NCBI RefSeq assembly: GCF_014635865.1
Contig: NZ_BMDQ01000001.1
Location: 806,001 to 870,000 of the forward strand
Direction of reading: 5' to 3'
Source of the DNA: Winogradskyella haliclonae
GTDB taxonomy: Bacteria > Bacteroidota > Bacteroidia > Flavobacteriales > Flavobacteriaceae
DNA length: 64,000 bases
In this document: positions 16,243 to 23,956 of the stretch, one piece after another
How positions within the stretch are numbered: the stretch's first letter is position 1
Layout of the letters: each line of letters opens with the position of its first letter
The notes under the pieces: generated by a model
Seen by the model: the letters and a program-made list of their open reading frames with translations, nothing else
Databases searched by the model: none
Told to the model about the DNA's origin: nothing
Program-made: the position numbers and the translations under genes

Positions 16243-16274
16243 AAAAAATGCAGCTTATCTAAGCTGCATTTTTT
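16243..16274. terminator. Bidirectional terminator, 14-bp perfect stem
   Basis: AAAAAATGCAGCTT (16243-16256) pairs with AAGCTGCATTTTTT (16261-16274) around ATCT. It lies between the convergent M13 peptidase and TPR genes and carries a T-run on each strand. Confidence 0.9.
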
Positions 16275-16292
16275 ACATAATCAAATTTATAC

Positions 16293-16982
16293 TTAATTTT
16301 TTGGTGTAGCTTTTTTAGCTTCTAAAGCTTCACGTGTGCGCTTGGCCATATTAAAATTAGGGTCAATAGCTAACGCATCATTAACCAATTTTAATGCAGA
16401 GTCTACATTAGTATTGTCTTCCTGAAAAACGGCTAGAGCTTTTAAGTATAAGAAAGCAGCTTTTAAGGACGTTTCGTAAGGACGTTGCGTCTCGTAAAAA
16501 GCACGTTTCATATCGTCCTTAGCATTAGCGATACCATATTCTATTTTAGATTTTGCGCCAACGATATCAGCATTTTGAAGCATTAAATCAGCAATCTCAT
16601 AAGCTAAAGATGGATTAGCTTTTCTGCTAAATAAAACATTGTAATGCTCAAGAGCTCTTTTACTTTCGTTAAGGTTTTTAAGAGAAATTGCTTTTACTTC
16701 AACGTTTAAGTCTGAGTCCGCAGCATTCTTTTCAATACCTATAGTGTTAAGAGCCTGAAGGTATTTACCTTCTGATAAATATAAGTAAGCTAAAGTATCT
16801 CTTCGGGCTTGAGAAGGCGTTAAAACTTCTAAATGTGTCATTGCATTGATAACACCTTGAACGTCTCCTTGATTTTTCATTTGTTTGTAATAAGCCTCGT
16901 AATGTGCTTTTAAATCTGCGTTACCTTGAGAAAAACTCATTGCTGAAACAAGCATAACTAAGGCAATTGTAATCTTCTTCAT
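16293..16982 (-). CDS. Secreted TPR-repeat protein
   Basis: 229 residues with a signal peptide (SAMSFSQ). The remainder is helical hairpins in TPR style: LAYLYLSEGKYLQALNTIGI, AISLKNLNESKRALEHYNVLF, AYEIADLMLQNADIVGAKSKI and ALKLVNDALAIDPNFNMAKR. TPRs mediate protein contacts in the periplasm. No enzymatic domain is visible. The gene stands between a terminator and its own short upstream gap. Confidence 0.75.
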   Translation of the reverse strand: MKKITIALVMLVSAMSFSQGNADLKAHYEAYYKQMKNQGDVQGVINAMTHLEVLTPSQARRDTLAYLYLSEGKYLQALNTIGIEKNAADSDLNVEVKAISLKNLNESKRALEHYNVLFSRKANPSLAYEIADLMLQNADIVGAKSKIEYGIANAKDDMKRAFYETQRPYETSLKAAFLYLKALAVFQEDNTNVDSALKLVNDALAIDPNFNMAKRTREALEAKKATPKN

Positions 16983-17051
16983 TGTTTTAAAATTTAATGC
17001 GCCAAATCTATGAAAATTAATACGAATAGGTCTTAAAAAGTTATTAATTTC

Positions 17052-17876
17052 CTAGAGGCCAGTTTTGTAATCATATTTCAAGAGTTGTGCCAACTTTGAG
17101 GCATCTATTTTTTTTCCTGTAGAAACTTTTTCTCTATTGTATTTAGGAAGCTCTAAGTTATGTGCTTGGCAATACTGTTTATAGTATTGCTCTTTGGTAG
17201 GGTGATTAGGGTAGCAGGCATTAAACTCTTCGTTCCAAAAGTCTTTTTCAATTAATTGAGCAATAATAGAAATACAATCGTTTTTATGAATAAGATTAAC
17301 GGGTGCTTCGGGATTTAAAATATGTTTTCTTCCTGAAAGTATTTTCCCTGGATGCCTATCTTGGTCAAAAAGGCCTGCAAATCTTAAAATCGTTGTATTA
17401 AAAACTGAATTATTTTTAAGTATATTTTCTATTTCAATAAGTTGTTTTCCTGAATTTGATATTGCATTAGGTTTCGTTTTTTCTGTAATTATCGGGAATT
17501 TAGAATCATTATTATAAACTGAAGTAGAGCTTATATAGAGTACATTTTTAATACTGCTTTTCTCAATGAATTTAACAAGTTGCTTTATTTCTAAAACATG
17601 ATTCTTGTTTGGGTTTCTTCTTAAACCCGGAGGAATATTTATAATTAAGGTCTCAGAGTTATTTAGAAATTCGAAAATATCTCCTTCTATTTTAGTTTCA
17701 TTAAGACGAATTAAAAAAGATGTAATGCCAAGTTTATCAAGCTCTTTGAGCTTGTTTTCTGATGTAGTAGAGCCTTTAATATCAAATCCATTTTCTATGA
17801 GTTTTTTTGCTAATGGTAGGCCTAACCAACCACAGCCAATGATACTTATTGTATTATTTTTTTTGCCTATACTCAT
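17052..17876 (-). CDS. SDR/NAD-dependent epimerase-like protein (YeeZ-like)
   Basis: 274 residues from ATG at 17876, chosen because the Rossmann glycine motif GCGWLGLPLAKKL begins about ten residues later; the ATG at 17915 adds an unrelated extension. Other segments are IKGSTTSENKLKELDKLGI, LIINIPPGLRRNP, VLYISSTSVYNN and LRFAGLFDQDRHPGKILSG. The Tyr-x-x-x-Lys of classical SDRs is not clear (SNSGKQLIE), so catalysis is uncertain. The glycine motif GxGWLG is typical of the YeeZ-like group. It is probably a cytoplasmic nucleotide-sugar or other NAD(P)-linked enzyme. Confidence 0.75.
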   Translation of the reverse strand: MSIGKKNNTISIIGCGWLGLPLAKKLIENGFDIKGSTTSENKLKELDKLGITSFLIRLNETKIEGDIFEFLNNSETLIINIPPGLRRNPNKNHVLEIKQLVKFIEKSSIKNVLYISSTSVYNNDSKFPIITEKTKPNAISNSGKQLIEIENILKNNSVFNTTILRFAGLFDQDRHPGKILSGRKHILNPEAPVNLIHKNDCISIIAQLIEKDFWNEEFNACYPNHPTKEQYYKQYCQAHNLELPKYNREKVSTGKKIDASKLAQLLKYDYKTGL

Positions 17877-17975
17877 TGTATTATTTGAATTGCAAATATA
17901 AGCTTGCAATATCATTTTTTTGCTTAACTCCTTAATTTTAAGTAACTTTAATATTCACTCTTAAAAACATAGGTT

Positions 17976-18455
17976 ATGGGTATTAAAAGTTTTCAAGGAG
18001 CACGTAAGCAACAAGCGAGTATGCCTCAAAAAGCACTTAAGGTTAAAGATTATATGACCACAAACTTAATAACTTTTAGCCCTAATCAAAAAGTACATTC
18101 TGTAGTCGAGGCTATAATTAAAAACAAAATTTCTGGAGGACCTGTAGTCAATGAAAAAAACGAATTAGTAGGCATAATATCTGAAGGTGATTGCTTAAAA
18201 CAATTAAGTGAAAGTCGCTATTACAATATGCCATTAGAAGAAGATATGGTTGAAAACCGCATGATTAAAAATGTTGAAACCATTGATGGAAACATGGATA
18301 TTTTTGATGCTGCAAATAAGTTTCTTAATTCTAAGAGACGTCGTTTTCCTATAGTAGAAAATGGTAAGCTAGTAGGGCAGATTAGTCAAAAAGACATCCT
18401 TAAAGCGGCACTGCAACTTAAATCCGAAAACTGGAATAGTAGTACTAAAGGTTAG
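17976..18455 (+). CDS. Tandem CBS-domain protein
   Basis: 159 residues holding two CBS motifs: KVKDYMTTNLITFSPNQKVH to VGIISEGDCLKQL, and MIKNVETIDGNMDIFDAANKF to LVGQISQKDILKAAL. No other domain is attached. Paired CBS modules bind adenine nucleotides and act as regulatory subunits; the partner is not evident here. The stop codon overlaps the convergent zinc-ribbon gene by four bases. Confidence 0.88.
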   Translation: MGIKSFQGARKQQASMPQKALKVKDYMTTNLITFSPNQKVHSVVEAIIKNKISGGPVVNEKNELVGIISEGDCLKQLSESRYYNMPLEEDMVENRMIKNVETIDGNMDIFDAANKFLNSKRRRFPIVENGKLVGQISQKDILKAALQLKSENWNSSTKG

Positions 18456-18802
18456 TCATCACGTTTTACTAGGGCATAATAATCGCCATCTAAAGGGAGA
18501 TAACCTTGGTTGTAAACAAAGTAATATATCTTTCCAGCTTTAGTAGTATATATGCTTGTAAAATAATTAAAATCAAATCCTTTTTCTATAAGTTTTGCTC
18601 TTGAGGTTTTTGTTTTTTTATCAGGATTTAAATCTTCAAGTATTCTGTAATTTTTTCGTAATCTATTATTAGTGTTTCTAATTAAGTTTTTAGAATCTTT
18701 ATTTATACGATTGTTATGAGCATTTCTACAACCATCGCTACAGAATTTTTTATCTACTCTGCCAATTATTTTGTCTCCACATTCTGGACATGTTTTATTC
18801 AT
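18452..18802 (-). CDS. Small zinc-ribbon protein of unknown function
   Basis: 116 residues. The N-terminus has CPECGDKIIGRVDKKFCSDGC, four Cys spaced CxxC-(13)-CxxxC, as in treble-clef/zinc-ribbon modules such as DUF2116. A basic stretch RNTNNRLRKNYRI follows, then a 40-residue C-terminal part ending in YNQGYLPLDGDYYALVKRDD. It may bind nucleic acid. Its start codon overlaps the GNAT stop by four bases (18799-18802), so it is translated with that gene. Proteins of this layout are common in Flavobacteriaceae as hypothetical proteins. Confidence 0.72.
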   Translation of the reverse strand: MNKTCPECGDKIIGRVDKKFCSDGCRNAHNNRINKDSKNLIRNTNNRLRKNYRILEDLNPDKKTKTSRAKLIEKGFDFNYFTSIYTTKAGKIYYFVYNQGYLPLDGDYYALVKRDD

Positions 18803-19239
18803 AATCTTGGGTTTTTAATGCTATACCATCTTAAAACTTCTTCATTTTTATAGTTAAAGTCTTCGATATAATTCAGACCTATTTTTAATAAAGCTTTATG
18901 CGATGCTATATTGCCTAATTCTGTAATGCCATAAATCGTTTTAAGATTTAAAATATCAAATCCAAAGTCTACGGATGCTTTTCCTGCTTCTGTAGCGTAG
19001 CCTTTGCCCCAATATTTAGGGATGAATCTATAGCCAACATCATAGAAATTTGATTTGTTATTAAAAGTATAATCATCAATAAATCGCAAACCAGACCATC
19101 CAATAAAAGCGTTACTTTGCTTTTCAATAACAGCTAACCGACATATGCCGTGACTGATGTATTTTTGTAAGCATTCTTCAATATATTCCCCTGACTCACT
19201 TATATCTTTTACTGGTTTATTTCCCAAATATTTATGCAC
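18799..19239 (-). CDS. GNAT acetyltransferase (RimJ/RimL type), apparently without a normal start codon
   Basis: From the GTG at 19239 the product is 146 residues. Acetyl-CoA motif A is visible (RFIPKYWGKGYATEAGKASV, then NIASHKALLKIGL). The family N-terminus is encoded upstream in the same frame: ETPRLILREFRREDINSLFEL reads from 19317. The codon before it is ATA (19318-19320) where ATG would be expected. No ATG, GTG or TTG occurs before the TAA at 19354. Possible explanations are an ATA start, a point mutation, or a frameshift: an ATG at 19348 reads a different frame. It is coupled to the zinc-ribbon gene. Confidence 0.65.
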   Translation of the reverse strand: MHKYLGNKPVKDISESGEYIEECLQKYISHGICRLAVIEKQSNAFIGWSGLRFIDDYTFNNKSNFYDVGYRFIPKYWGKGYATEAGKASVDFGFDILNLKTIYGITELGNIASHKALLKIGLNYIEDFNYKNEEVLRWYSIKNPRL

Positions 19240-19391
19240 AATTGGATTAGAATCTAGTTCAAAAAGTGAGTTAATATCTTCTCTTCTAAATTCCCTAAGT
19301 ATAAGTCTTGGTGTTTCTATATAAATAGGTTTTCTACTGATAACATCTAATTTTTAAGGGATATTAAACTATTACAATATACAAATTATCC

Positions 19392-19423
19392 ATTTACAAA
19401 CGACTACAAATATTTACAAACGA
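19392..19423. repeat. Direct repeat upstream of ssb
   Basis: ATTTACAAACGA occurs at 19392-19403 and again at 19412-19423, a 20-bp period (about two helical turns), about 130 bases before the ssb ATG. The rest of 19340-19552 is A/T-rich, with no gene beyond the GNAT extension. It may be an operator for ssb. Confidence 0.35.
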
Positions 19424-19552
19424 ATTTAAATACGTAACTACCGACTTTAATTAGGTTACCTACTAATATTTGTACTGTCGAAATACTACTGGAATAGCTT
19501 CAGTACCTAAACTCGATAGTATTAACTGTTTAACATTAAAATTTTAGAAAAC

Positions 19553-19885
19553 ATGAACACATTAAGAAACAAAGTACAGTTGATTGGTAACTTAGGGAAT
19601 GACCCAGAAATTATTAATCTTGAATCAGGAAAAACACTGGCAAAATTTTCAATCGCTACAAATGAAAGTTATAAGAACAATCAAGGCGAAAAAGTAACCG
19701 ATACGCAATGGCATAATATTGTGGCCTGGGGGAAAACAGCGCAAATTGTAGAGAAGTATGTTGGTAAAGGAAAAGAGGTTGCTATAGAAGGTAAACTAAC
19801 CACACGTTCTTGGGAAGATAAAGATGGTATAAAAAGATATACTACAGAAGTTGTTTGTAATGAACTATTAATGTTAGGGAAATAG
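19553..19885 (+). CDS. ssb: Single-stranded DNA-binding protein
   Basis: 110 residues with the complete OB-fold of bacterial SSB: NKVQLIGNLGNDPEIINLESG, KFSIATNESYKNNQGEKV, TQWHNIVAWGKTAQIVEKYVGKG and YTTEVVCNEL. It stops right after the fold. The acidic C-terminal tail (DDDLPF) used by housekeeping SSB to recruit partners is absent, so this may be a paralogue rather than the essential copy. It binds ssDNA as a tetramer. A terminator follows within 25 bases. Confidence 0.92.
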   Translation: MNTLRNKVQLIGNLGNDPEIINLESGKTLAKFSIATNESYKNNQGEKVTDTQWHNIVAWGKTAQIVEKYVGKGKEVAIEGKLTTRSWEDKDGIKRYTTEVVCNELLMLGK

Positions 19886-19908
19886 AAAACTCTATAACAA
19901 CTGAAAAA

Positions 19909-19940
19909 GAAAAAGGGAAGCATTTATGCTTCCCTTTTTC
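19909..19940. terminator. Bidirectional terminator between ssb and the metalloprotease gene
   Basis: GAAAAAGGGAAGCAT (19909-19923) pairs perfectly with ATGCTTCCCTTTTTC (19926-19940). It carries T- and A-runs on both sides and lies between convergent genes. Confidence 0.9.
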
Positions 19941-19959
19941 ATATAATTTGTTAAAGAAA

Positions 19960-21273
19960 TTATTGCTTAATAATCTTTTTCGTAATACTTAGGTCTGATG
20001 TTTTACTTTCTATAGTTAAAAAGTAAAGTGTGTTTTTAAGATTATCTAAGTTAGAGATTGTGATTTGACCATTTGTATTATTAGCTTCAGAATTCGAAAC
20101 AATACGTCCATTAATATCTACTATAGACACATTAAATTCTTGATTTGTAATCTGAGAAGGTAATTCTATAGTAATAGATTGCGTAAAAGGATTTGGACTT
20201 ATTTTTACATTCTCTAAAGCAAAATTATTTGTACTCAAAGAGCCTTGGCATAATGACCATCCCATATCTTCCATAAAACCTTGAGTTACATTACCGATGT
20301 TTAAATTAATTTCTTCCCTAGCAACCTGAGGAGTCATTAAGGCGTCTGGGGTAGAATTAAAAGTAGATTCATCCCAATGACTATATGTTGAACCTTGATT
20401 AAAAGTTGAAGGAGCATAAGTTTTTGGTTCATCTCCACCATTTTGGGCAATTGCTATAGGGCTAGTACAAGTTAACTCATCACTTCTAAAAGCACCTAAC
20501 ATTTGATTTGAGGGGTCAGGGAAAGTGTTTTCATCAGTTATAGGAAACTTTTGTAAGATTATATTTGGGCCTTCTATGAATGTGTCCCAAATACTTATAA
20601 ATCCTCCACTAGCAGTATTATTAAAAAAGGCACCATTAGAACTTCTTCGCAGAGCTCCTAAATTATTAGATCGTCCACCAAATCCTGCAAATCCAAGGCC
20701 ATGTCCAAGCTCGTGTAAGACAACTGTAGTAAAATCAAATTGATTATTTCCAATTGAGTTAGGGTCAGTTCCAAAATACCAATTGGTTGTATTGCTAAAG
20801 TTACAGGTTATATCAAATGAAATCCCACCAGGACCATCTCTATCTTCACCTATTAACTGCTCAGCTAAAGCAGCAGCATATAATACGCCTGGTTCTTTGC
20901 CAGGTACTTCGAGATATGTAAATGGTCTAGCACTACCCAAAACACCAGCGCCCAAAGTTTCAAATTCAGCTCTTACTCTAATGGTAACAGGAGAGTCTAA
21001 TACGTTCTCCCAAATAGCTACAGCTCGTTCAAAGGCAGCTTGGGCTTCAGGAAAACCAGCAAAACCTATGTATGTAACTTGAAAATCAGAGCAGGGTGTG
21101 GATCTACTTAATATTGATTCTGAAGTAGGTGTATAAGTCCGATTAACTTCATCAGTTGTAGGCATTGTACAAACTGTGAGAATGTTTTCTGTAGTATTTT
21201 GCGCATTTGATGACAAAAATGTCATAAAAAACATTAATGATAACGATATTGTTTTTATGTAATTTCTTTTCAT
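19960..21273 (-). CDS. Secreted zinc metalloprotease with T9SS sorting domain
   Basis: 437 residues from ATG at 21273, right before the signal peptide (SLMFFMTFLSSNAQ); an ATG at 21336 would put 21 basic residues before it. The catalytic domain holds LHELGHGLGFAGFGG, an HExGHxxGF zinc site with Glu as base, about residue 200. It probably belongs to a pregnancy-associated or reprolysin-like group, but the family is not certain. The C-terminal 80 residues form a T9SS type A sorting domain (KISPNPFTQSITIELP ending ITKKIIKQ), which implies export and surface attachment or release. It degrades extracellular protein. Confidence 0.85.
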   Translation of the reverse strand: MKRNYIKTISLSLMFFMTFLSSNAQNTTENILTVCTMPTTDEVNRTYTPTSESILSRSTPCSDFQVTYIGFAGFPEAQAAFERAVAIWENVLDSPVTIRVRAEFETLGAGVLGSARPFTYLEVPGKEPGVLYAAALAEQLIGEDRDGPGGISFDITCNFSNTTNWYFGTDPNSIGNNQFDFTTVVLHELGHGLGFAGFGGRSNNLGALRRSSNGAFFNNTASGGFISIWDTFIEGPNIILQKFPITDENTFPDPSNQMLGAFRSDELTCTSPIAIAQNGGDEPKTYAPSTFNQGSTYSHWDESTFNSTPDALMTPQVAREEINLNIGNVTQGFMEDMGWSLCQGSLSTNNFALENVKISPNPFTQSITIELPSQITNQEFNVSIVDINGRIVSNSEANNTNGQITISNLDNLKNTLYFLTIESKTSDLSITKKIIKQ

Positions 21274-21341
21274 AACTATAAACTTTCCTTTTTTGAGACG
21301 CAAAAATAACGAAACACTAACATTTTTTCTTTTCATTTAAC

Positions 21342-21381
21342 AAAAAAAGGAGGCTTTTTATAGAAAAACCCTCCTTTTTTT
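21342..21381 (-). terminator. Terminator after the cupredoxin gene
   Basis: AAAAAAAGGAGG (21342-21353) pairs with CCTCCTTTTTTT (21370-21381); the inner TTTTT/AAAAA (21355-21359 and 21364-21368) extends the stem. It ends leftward transcription from 21397, in the gap before the metalloprotease. Confidence 0.88.
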
Positions 21382-21396
21382 AATTTTATATCAATA

Positions 21397-21801
21397 TTAT
21401 TTTACAATCAATGTGTATTGTGGTGTCGGGTTTAGAGGGCAAAAATATACATACTCTCCTTTAGCTAAGTTTGTAGTTTTTGACGTGCCCTTTGTGTTAT
21501 TTTCTACAGCTTTAGTTACATAAGCCGTTTTAATATGGTTTTCTGGCTTGCTTGCGTCTTTCCCTTTTGGTACTAAAACAAAACCTACTTTATGACCTAC
21601 ATTATTATTTGAGATTTCAAAAACATAAGAGCCTTCAGCTAATGTAATAGACTCTTGTGTAAAAGCTCCTTTTGTTTGTTCTAAAGAAACAACTTTGATT
21701 TTGTCATCTTTCATCATTGTATCTTTTTTCATTGTTTCTTGAGCATTACCTATTACTGTGAAAGTTAATGCGATTACTAAAATTGAAATTACTTTTTTCA
21801 T
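21397..21801 (-). CDS. Cupredoxin-like secreted protein with an incomplete copper site
   Basis: 134 residues with a signal peptide (VIGNAQ). A Met/Lys/Asp-rich stretch is followed by a cupredoxin-like beta fold: SLEQTKGAFTQESITLAEGSYVFEISNNNVGHKVGFVL, then LAKGEYVYFCPLNPTPQYTLIVK. The first His (VGHKVGF) and the Cys (FCPLNPTPQY) sit where blue-copper ligands would be. The second His and the axial Met that normally follow the Cys are absent (NPTPQY). It may bind copper weakly or none. It is the last gene of a same-strand run with the AhpD-like and AraC genes. Confidence 0.72.
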   Translation of the reverse strand: MKKVISILVIALTFTVIGNAQETMKKDTMMKDDKIKVVSLEQTKGAFTQESITLAEGSYVFEISNNNVGHKVGFVLVPKGKDASKPENHIKTAYVTKAVENNTKGTSKTTNLAKGEYVYFCPLNPTPQYTLIVK

Positions 21802-21855
21802 GATATTTTATTGTTTGTGTTTTTGCGCTTTAGTGCGCTTGGTTAATTATAATTT

Positions 21856-22407
21856 TTATATAGTTTCTAATTCTAATGGTTGAGCTACTACAGGGAAGTC
21901 TACAGGGACTTTAGTTGTGCTATGTATATAGTTTGATATGGTTTTATCTCCAACTAATGAAATTGTATCTATTAAGTTTGCTTTTGTATATCCTGCGTTA
22001 AAAAAGTTTTCTAAAACTGTTTCGTCAGTCTTTCCTCTAAGCTCTGTAATGTTCTTTGCAAGCTTAGCTAAAGCATCCAATTTGTTATTAACAGAAGAAT
22101 AACCTGCTCTTAATTCTAATATTTGTTCGTCAGTAAAACCATTCATTTTACCAATTGCAGTATGTGCTGATAAACAATAAATGCAATCGTTTACCTGGCT
22201 AACAGCTAAGTTTACTACTTCTTTTTCTTTTGCAGAAAGAGATGTTTTAGCATTAGCAAAGTTTAAATAGTTCTCTAATGCTGTATCGCTATATGCGTAA
22301 GTTGCATATAAGTTTGGTACAAAACCAAGTCCTTTATTGAGGTTGTCAAAAATTGCTTGGTTATTTGTGCTTACGTCTTCTCTTGTTGGAACATTAAATG
22401 TGCTCAT
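21856..22407 (-). CDS. Carboxymuconolactone decarboxylase / AhpD-like alkylhydroperoxidase
   Basis: 183 residues. The AhpD-type redox motif is in AVSQVNDCIYCLSAHTAIGKMNG (CxxC plus following His). VNNKLDALAKLAKNITELRGK is the second typical helix. The family uses the Cys pair to reduce peroxides. The gene lies 54 bases upstream of the cupredoxin gene and downstream of an AraC regulator, so a shared oxidative-stress or metal response is plausible. Start ATG at 22407 leads straight into the core domain. Confidence 0.88.
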   Translation of the reverse strand: MSTFNVPTREDVSTNNQAIFDNLNKGLGFVPNLYATYAYSDTALENYLNFANAKTSLSAKEKEVVNLAVSQVNDCIYCLSAHTAIGKMNGFTDEQILELRAGYSSVNNKLDALAKLAKNITELRGKTDETVLENFFNAGYTKANLIDTISLVGDKTISNYIHSTTKVPVDFPVVAQPLELETI

Positions 22408-22543
22408 AATTTTATTTTTTTAATTGTTATTATTTGTTTGATAAACTGAAACTATTTCAGTGTTTTTTTGTTGGTACAAAGTTGCTACCGTTTTAAGGGT
22501 TAAGGAATGTTTGTTTTTCCTTTTGATTTGTCAATATTTCCCT

Positions 22544-22708
22544 TTATGAATCTTTGCTACTTATATAAGGTTTTTCAGAATCACAATAGTAGTCATGTAT
22601 GGATTTGTGCTCACAATATGTTGCGGCACTTATTGTGTTAAGAATTTTTTTAGGAGTACTTCTAAATATTTCTATTAAATTAAATATGGATTTGTGTGTC
22701 TCTTTCAT
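22544..22708 (-). CDS. Possible small protein of 54 residues
   Basis: A frame from ATG at 22708 to TAA at 22544 encodes MKETHKSIFNLIEIFRSTPK, then a region with two Cys-containing repeats (AATYCEHKSIH and DYYCDSEKPY). It fills the 391-base gap between the AhpD-like and AraC genes, on the same strand. No family is recognised. The Tyr-Cys-Glu/Asp pattern looks protein-like, but this remains a weak call. The rest of the gap holds only A/T-rich sequence. Confidence 0.4.
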   Translation of the reverse strand: MKETHKSIFNLIEIFRSTPKKILNTISAATYCEHKSIHDYYCDSEKPYISSKDS

Positions 22709-22798
22709 CGTATTATTGTTTTATAATTACAATGCAAAGATGAGACAGTAAACCTATCTGAAAAATGAAGAATTTGCCCTAATAATTGTCAATTTTTC

Positions 22799-23641
22799 CT
22801 AAGGAGATGTTTTTAGCTTTTTTTTAAAGTCGGAAGGTGATTGAGCAGTATGCTTTTTAAATAACCTACTTAAATGTGAAGCGTCATCAAAACCAACTTC
22901 GTAGGCAATCTCTTTGGCAGTTTTATCTGTATAAATAAGGAGCCGTTTTGTTTCTAAAACAATCCGTTCATGTATAATTTGAAGAGGACTTTGATTTAGT
23001 TTTGCAAAGTTATTGGACAAAGTTTTTGGAGACTTAAAAAGCATATCGGCATAAAAACCAACACTATGTTCTTTTCTAAAATGTTGCTCAACCAAAAAAT
23101 TGAATGATCGAAGTAAATCTACTTTAGAGCTCTTAGGCGTTTCTACAATGCCACTTTTTGCTTTTAATAAACGTGTGCTTTTTATAATAAATCGCGCCAT
23201 GAGCATACGCAGCATTTCGGCTTGTATATTATCTTTAGTTTCTAGTTCGTCAATAAATACTTCATGAAGTATTTCAAATTTGCGCTGTTCCTTTTTATTA
23301 AGTGTAATAACAGGAATATTAGTATTACCAAAAAATAAAATACCAACACAACTTACTTCTTGATCATGATCTTTAATGCAATAAAACTCACGATTGAATT
23401 GATAGATAATCGCTTCGGAATTATCATTAACCTGAAGATATTGAATAGGTGTTAATGCTAAAATGCTTTGAGGGTTTAAAGTAAAAGGAACACTATCTAT
23501 AATTAATTCAATAGGCTCAGATTTTGCCCATATAAAAGTATAAAGTTCTGTTTGTTTAGGAGTTTTAAATGATTCTAGAGCCTTTTGGTCATTAAGATAA
23601 AAGATAGCTTCAGTAGAAAACTCTTTAAATTGATATTGCAT
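22799..23641 (-). CDS. AraC-family transcriptional regulator
   Basis: 280 residues. The N-terminal ~160 form a beta-rich sensing half without clear ligand residues. The C-terminal AraC domain has two helix-turn-helix units: VGFYADMLFKSPKTLSNNFAK, and KTAKEIAYEVGFDDASHLSRLFKKHTAQSPSDFKK. It is transcribed in the same direction as the AhpD-like and cupredoxin genes and probably controls them (inference). The ATG at 23641 fits an N-terminus YQFKEFSTEAIFY. Confidence 0.9.
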   Translation of the reverse strand: MQYQFKEFSTEAIFYLNDQKALESFKTPKQTELYTFIWAKSEPIELIIDSVPFTLNPQSILALTPIQYLQVNDNSEAIIYQFNREFYCIKDHDQEVSCVGILFFGNTNIPVITLNKKEQRKFEILHEVFIDELETKDNIQAEMLRMLMARFIIKSTRLLKAKSGIVETPKSSKVDLLRSFNFLVEQHFRKEHSVGFYADMLFKSPKTLSNNFAKLNQSPLQIIHERIVLETKRLLIYTDKTAKEIAYEVGFDDASHLSRLFKKHTAQSPSDFKKKLKTSP

Positions 23642-23701
23642 TGTTGCTTAGTCTAAAAGCTTTGCCAAAAATTACGAATAATTATAATTTTATATAGAAA
23701 A

Positions 23702-23733
23702 TAAAAAAGTAGCTTAATTAAGCTACTTTTTTA
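23702..23733. terminator. Perfect 32-bp palindrome, bidirectional terminator
   Basis: TAAAAAAGTAGCTTAA joined to TTAAGCTACTTTTTTA gives an uninterrupted palindrome at 23702-23733. It overlaps the end of the small Cys-rich gene (stop 23718-23720). This indicates that gene is a real transcription unit. Confidence 0.85.
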
Positions 23734-23891
23734 AGTAAATCAAAGCAAGGACACTTTTTGCAGCGTTTGTGTTCTGCCTTTTTATATTTTTTGCAACATT
23801 TAGACTTGATTTTACCTAAAGCATCTAAACCAGAAGTCTCAAGGACTTTGATTCGTTCACTTTTAAGCTTTTTATCTTTCTTTTTGCCCAC
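23718..23891 (-). CDS. Small Cys/Lys-rich protein (57 residues)
   Basis: A GTG at 23891 opens 57 codons ending in TAA. The N-terminal half is basic (GKKKDKKLKSERIKVLETSG). The C-terminal half has five Cys in SKCCKKYKKAEHKRCKKCPC with a His between, a likely zinc- or iron-binding knuckle. In-frame stops upstream and the terminator overlapping its end support a real gene. The start is a GTG. The protein is probably cytoplasmic, with nucleic-acid or metal binding a guess. It sits between AraC and ferritin. Confidence 0.6.
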   Translation of the reverse strand: MGKKKDKKLKSERIKVLETSGLDALGKIKSKCCKKYKKAEHKRCKKCPCFDLLKKVA

Positions 23892-23956
23892 AATTATTTA
23901 ATTAAATAACTGTGCAAATGTAATTATTTATATTTAATCTAAATAAATTTTAACAT

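Noticed and set aside
19431-19436. TACGTA upstream of ssb as a fifth TAMG array
   Set aside because: Only a single copy; no TAMG half-sites at +10, +21 or +31 bp, so the 16-5-16 design is absent.
20783-21082. 99-codon plus-strand frame inside the metalloprotease
   Set aside because: It is antisense to the catalytic HELGHGLGF region of a clear protease; composition follows from the gene on the other strand.
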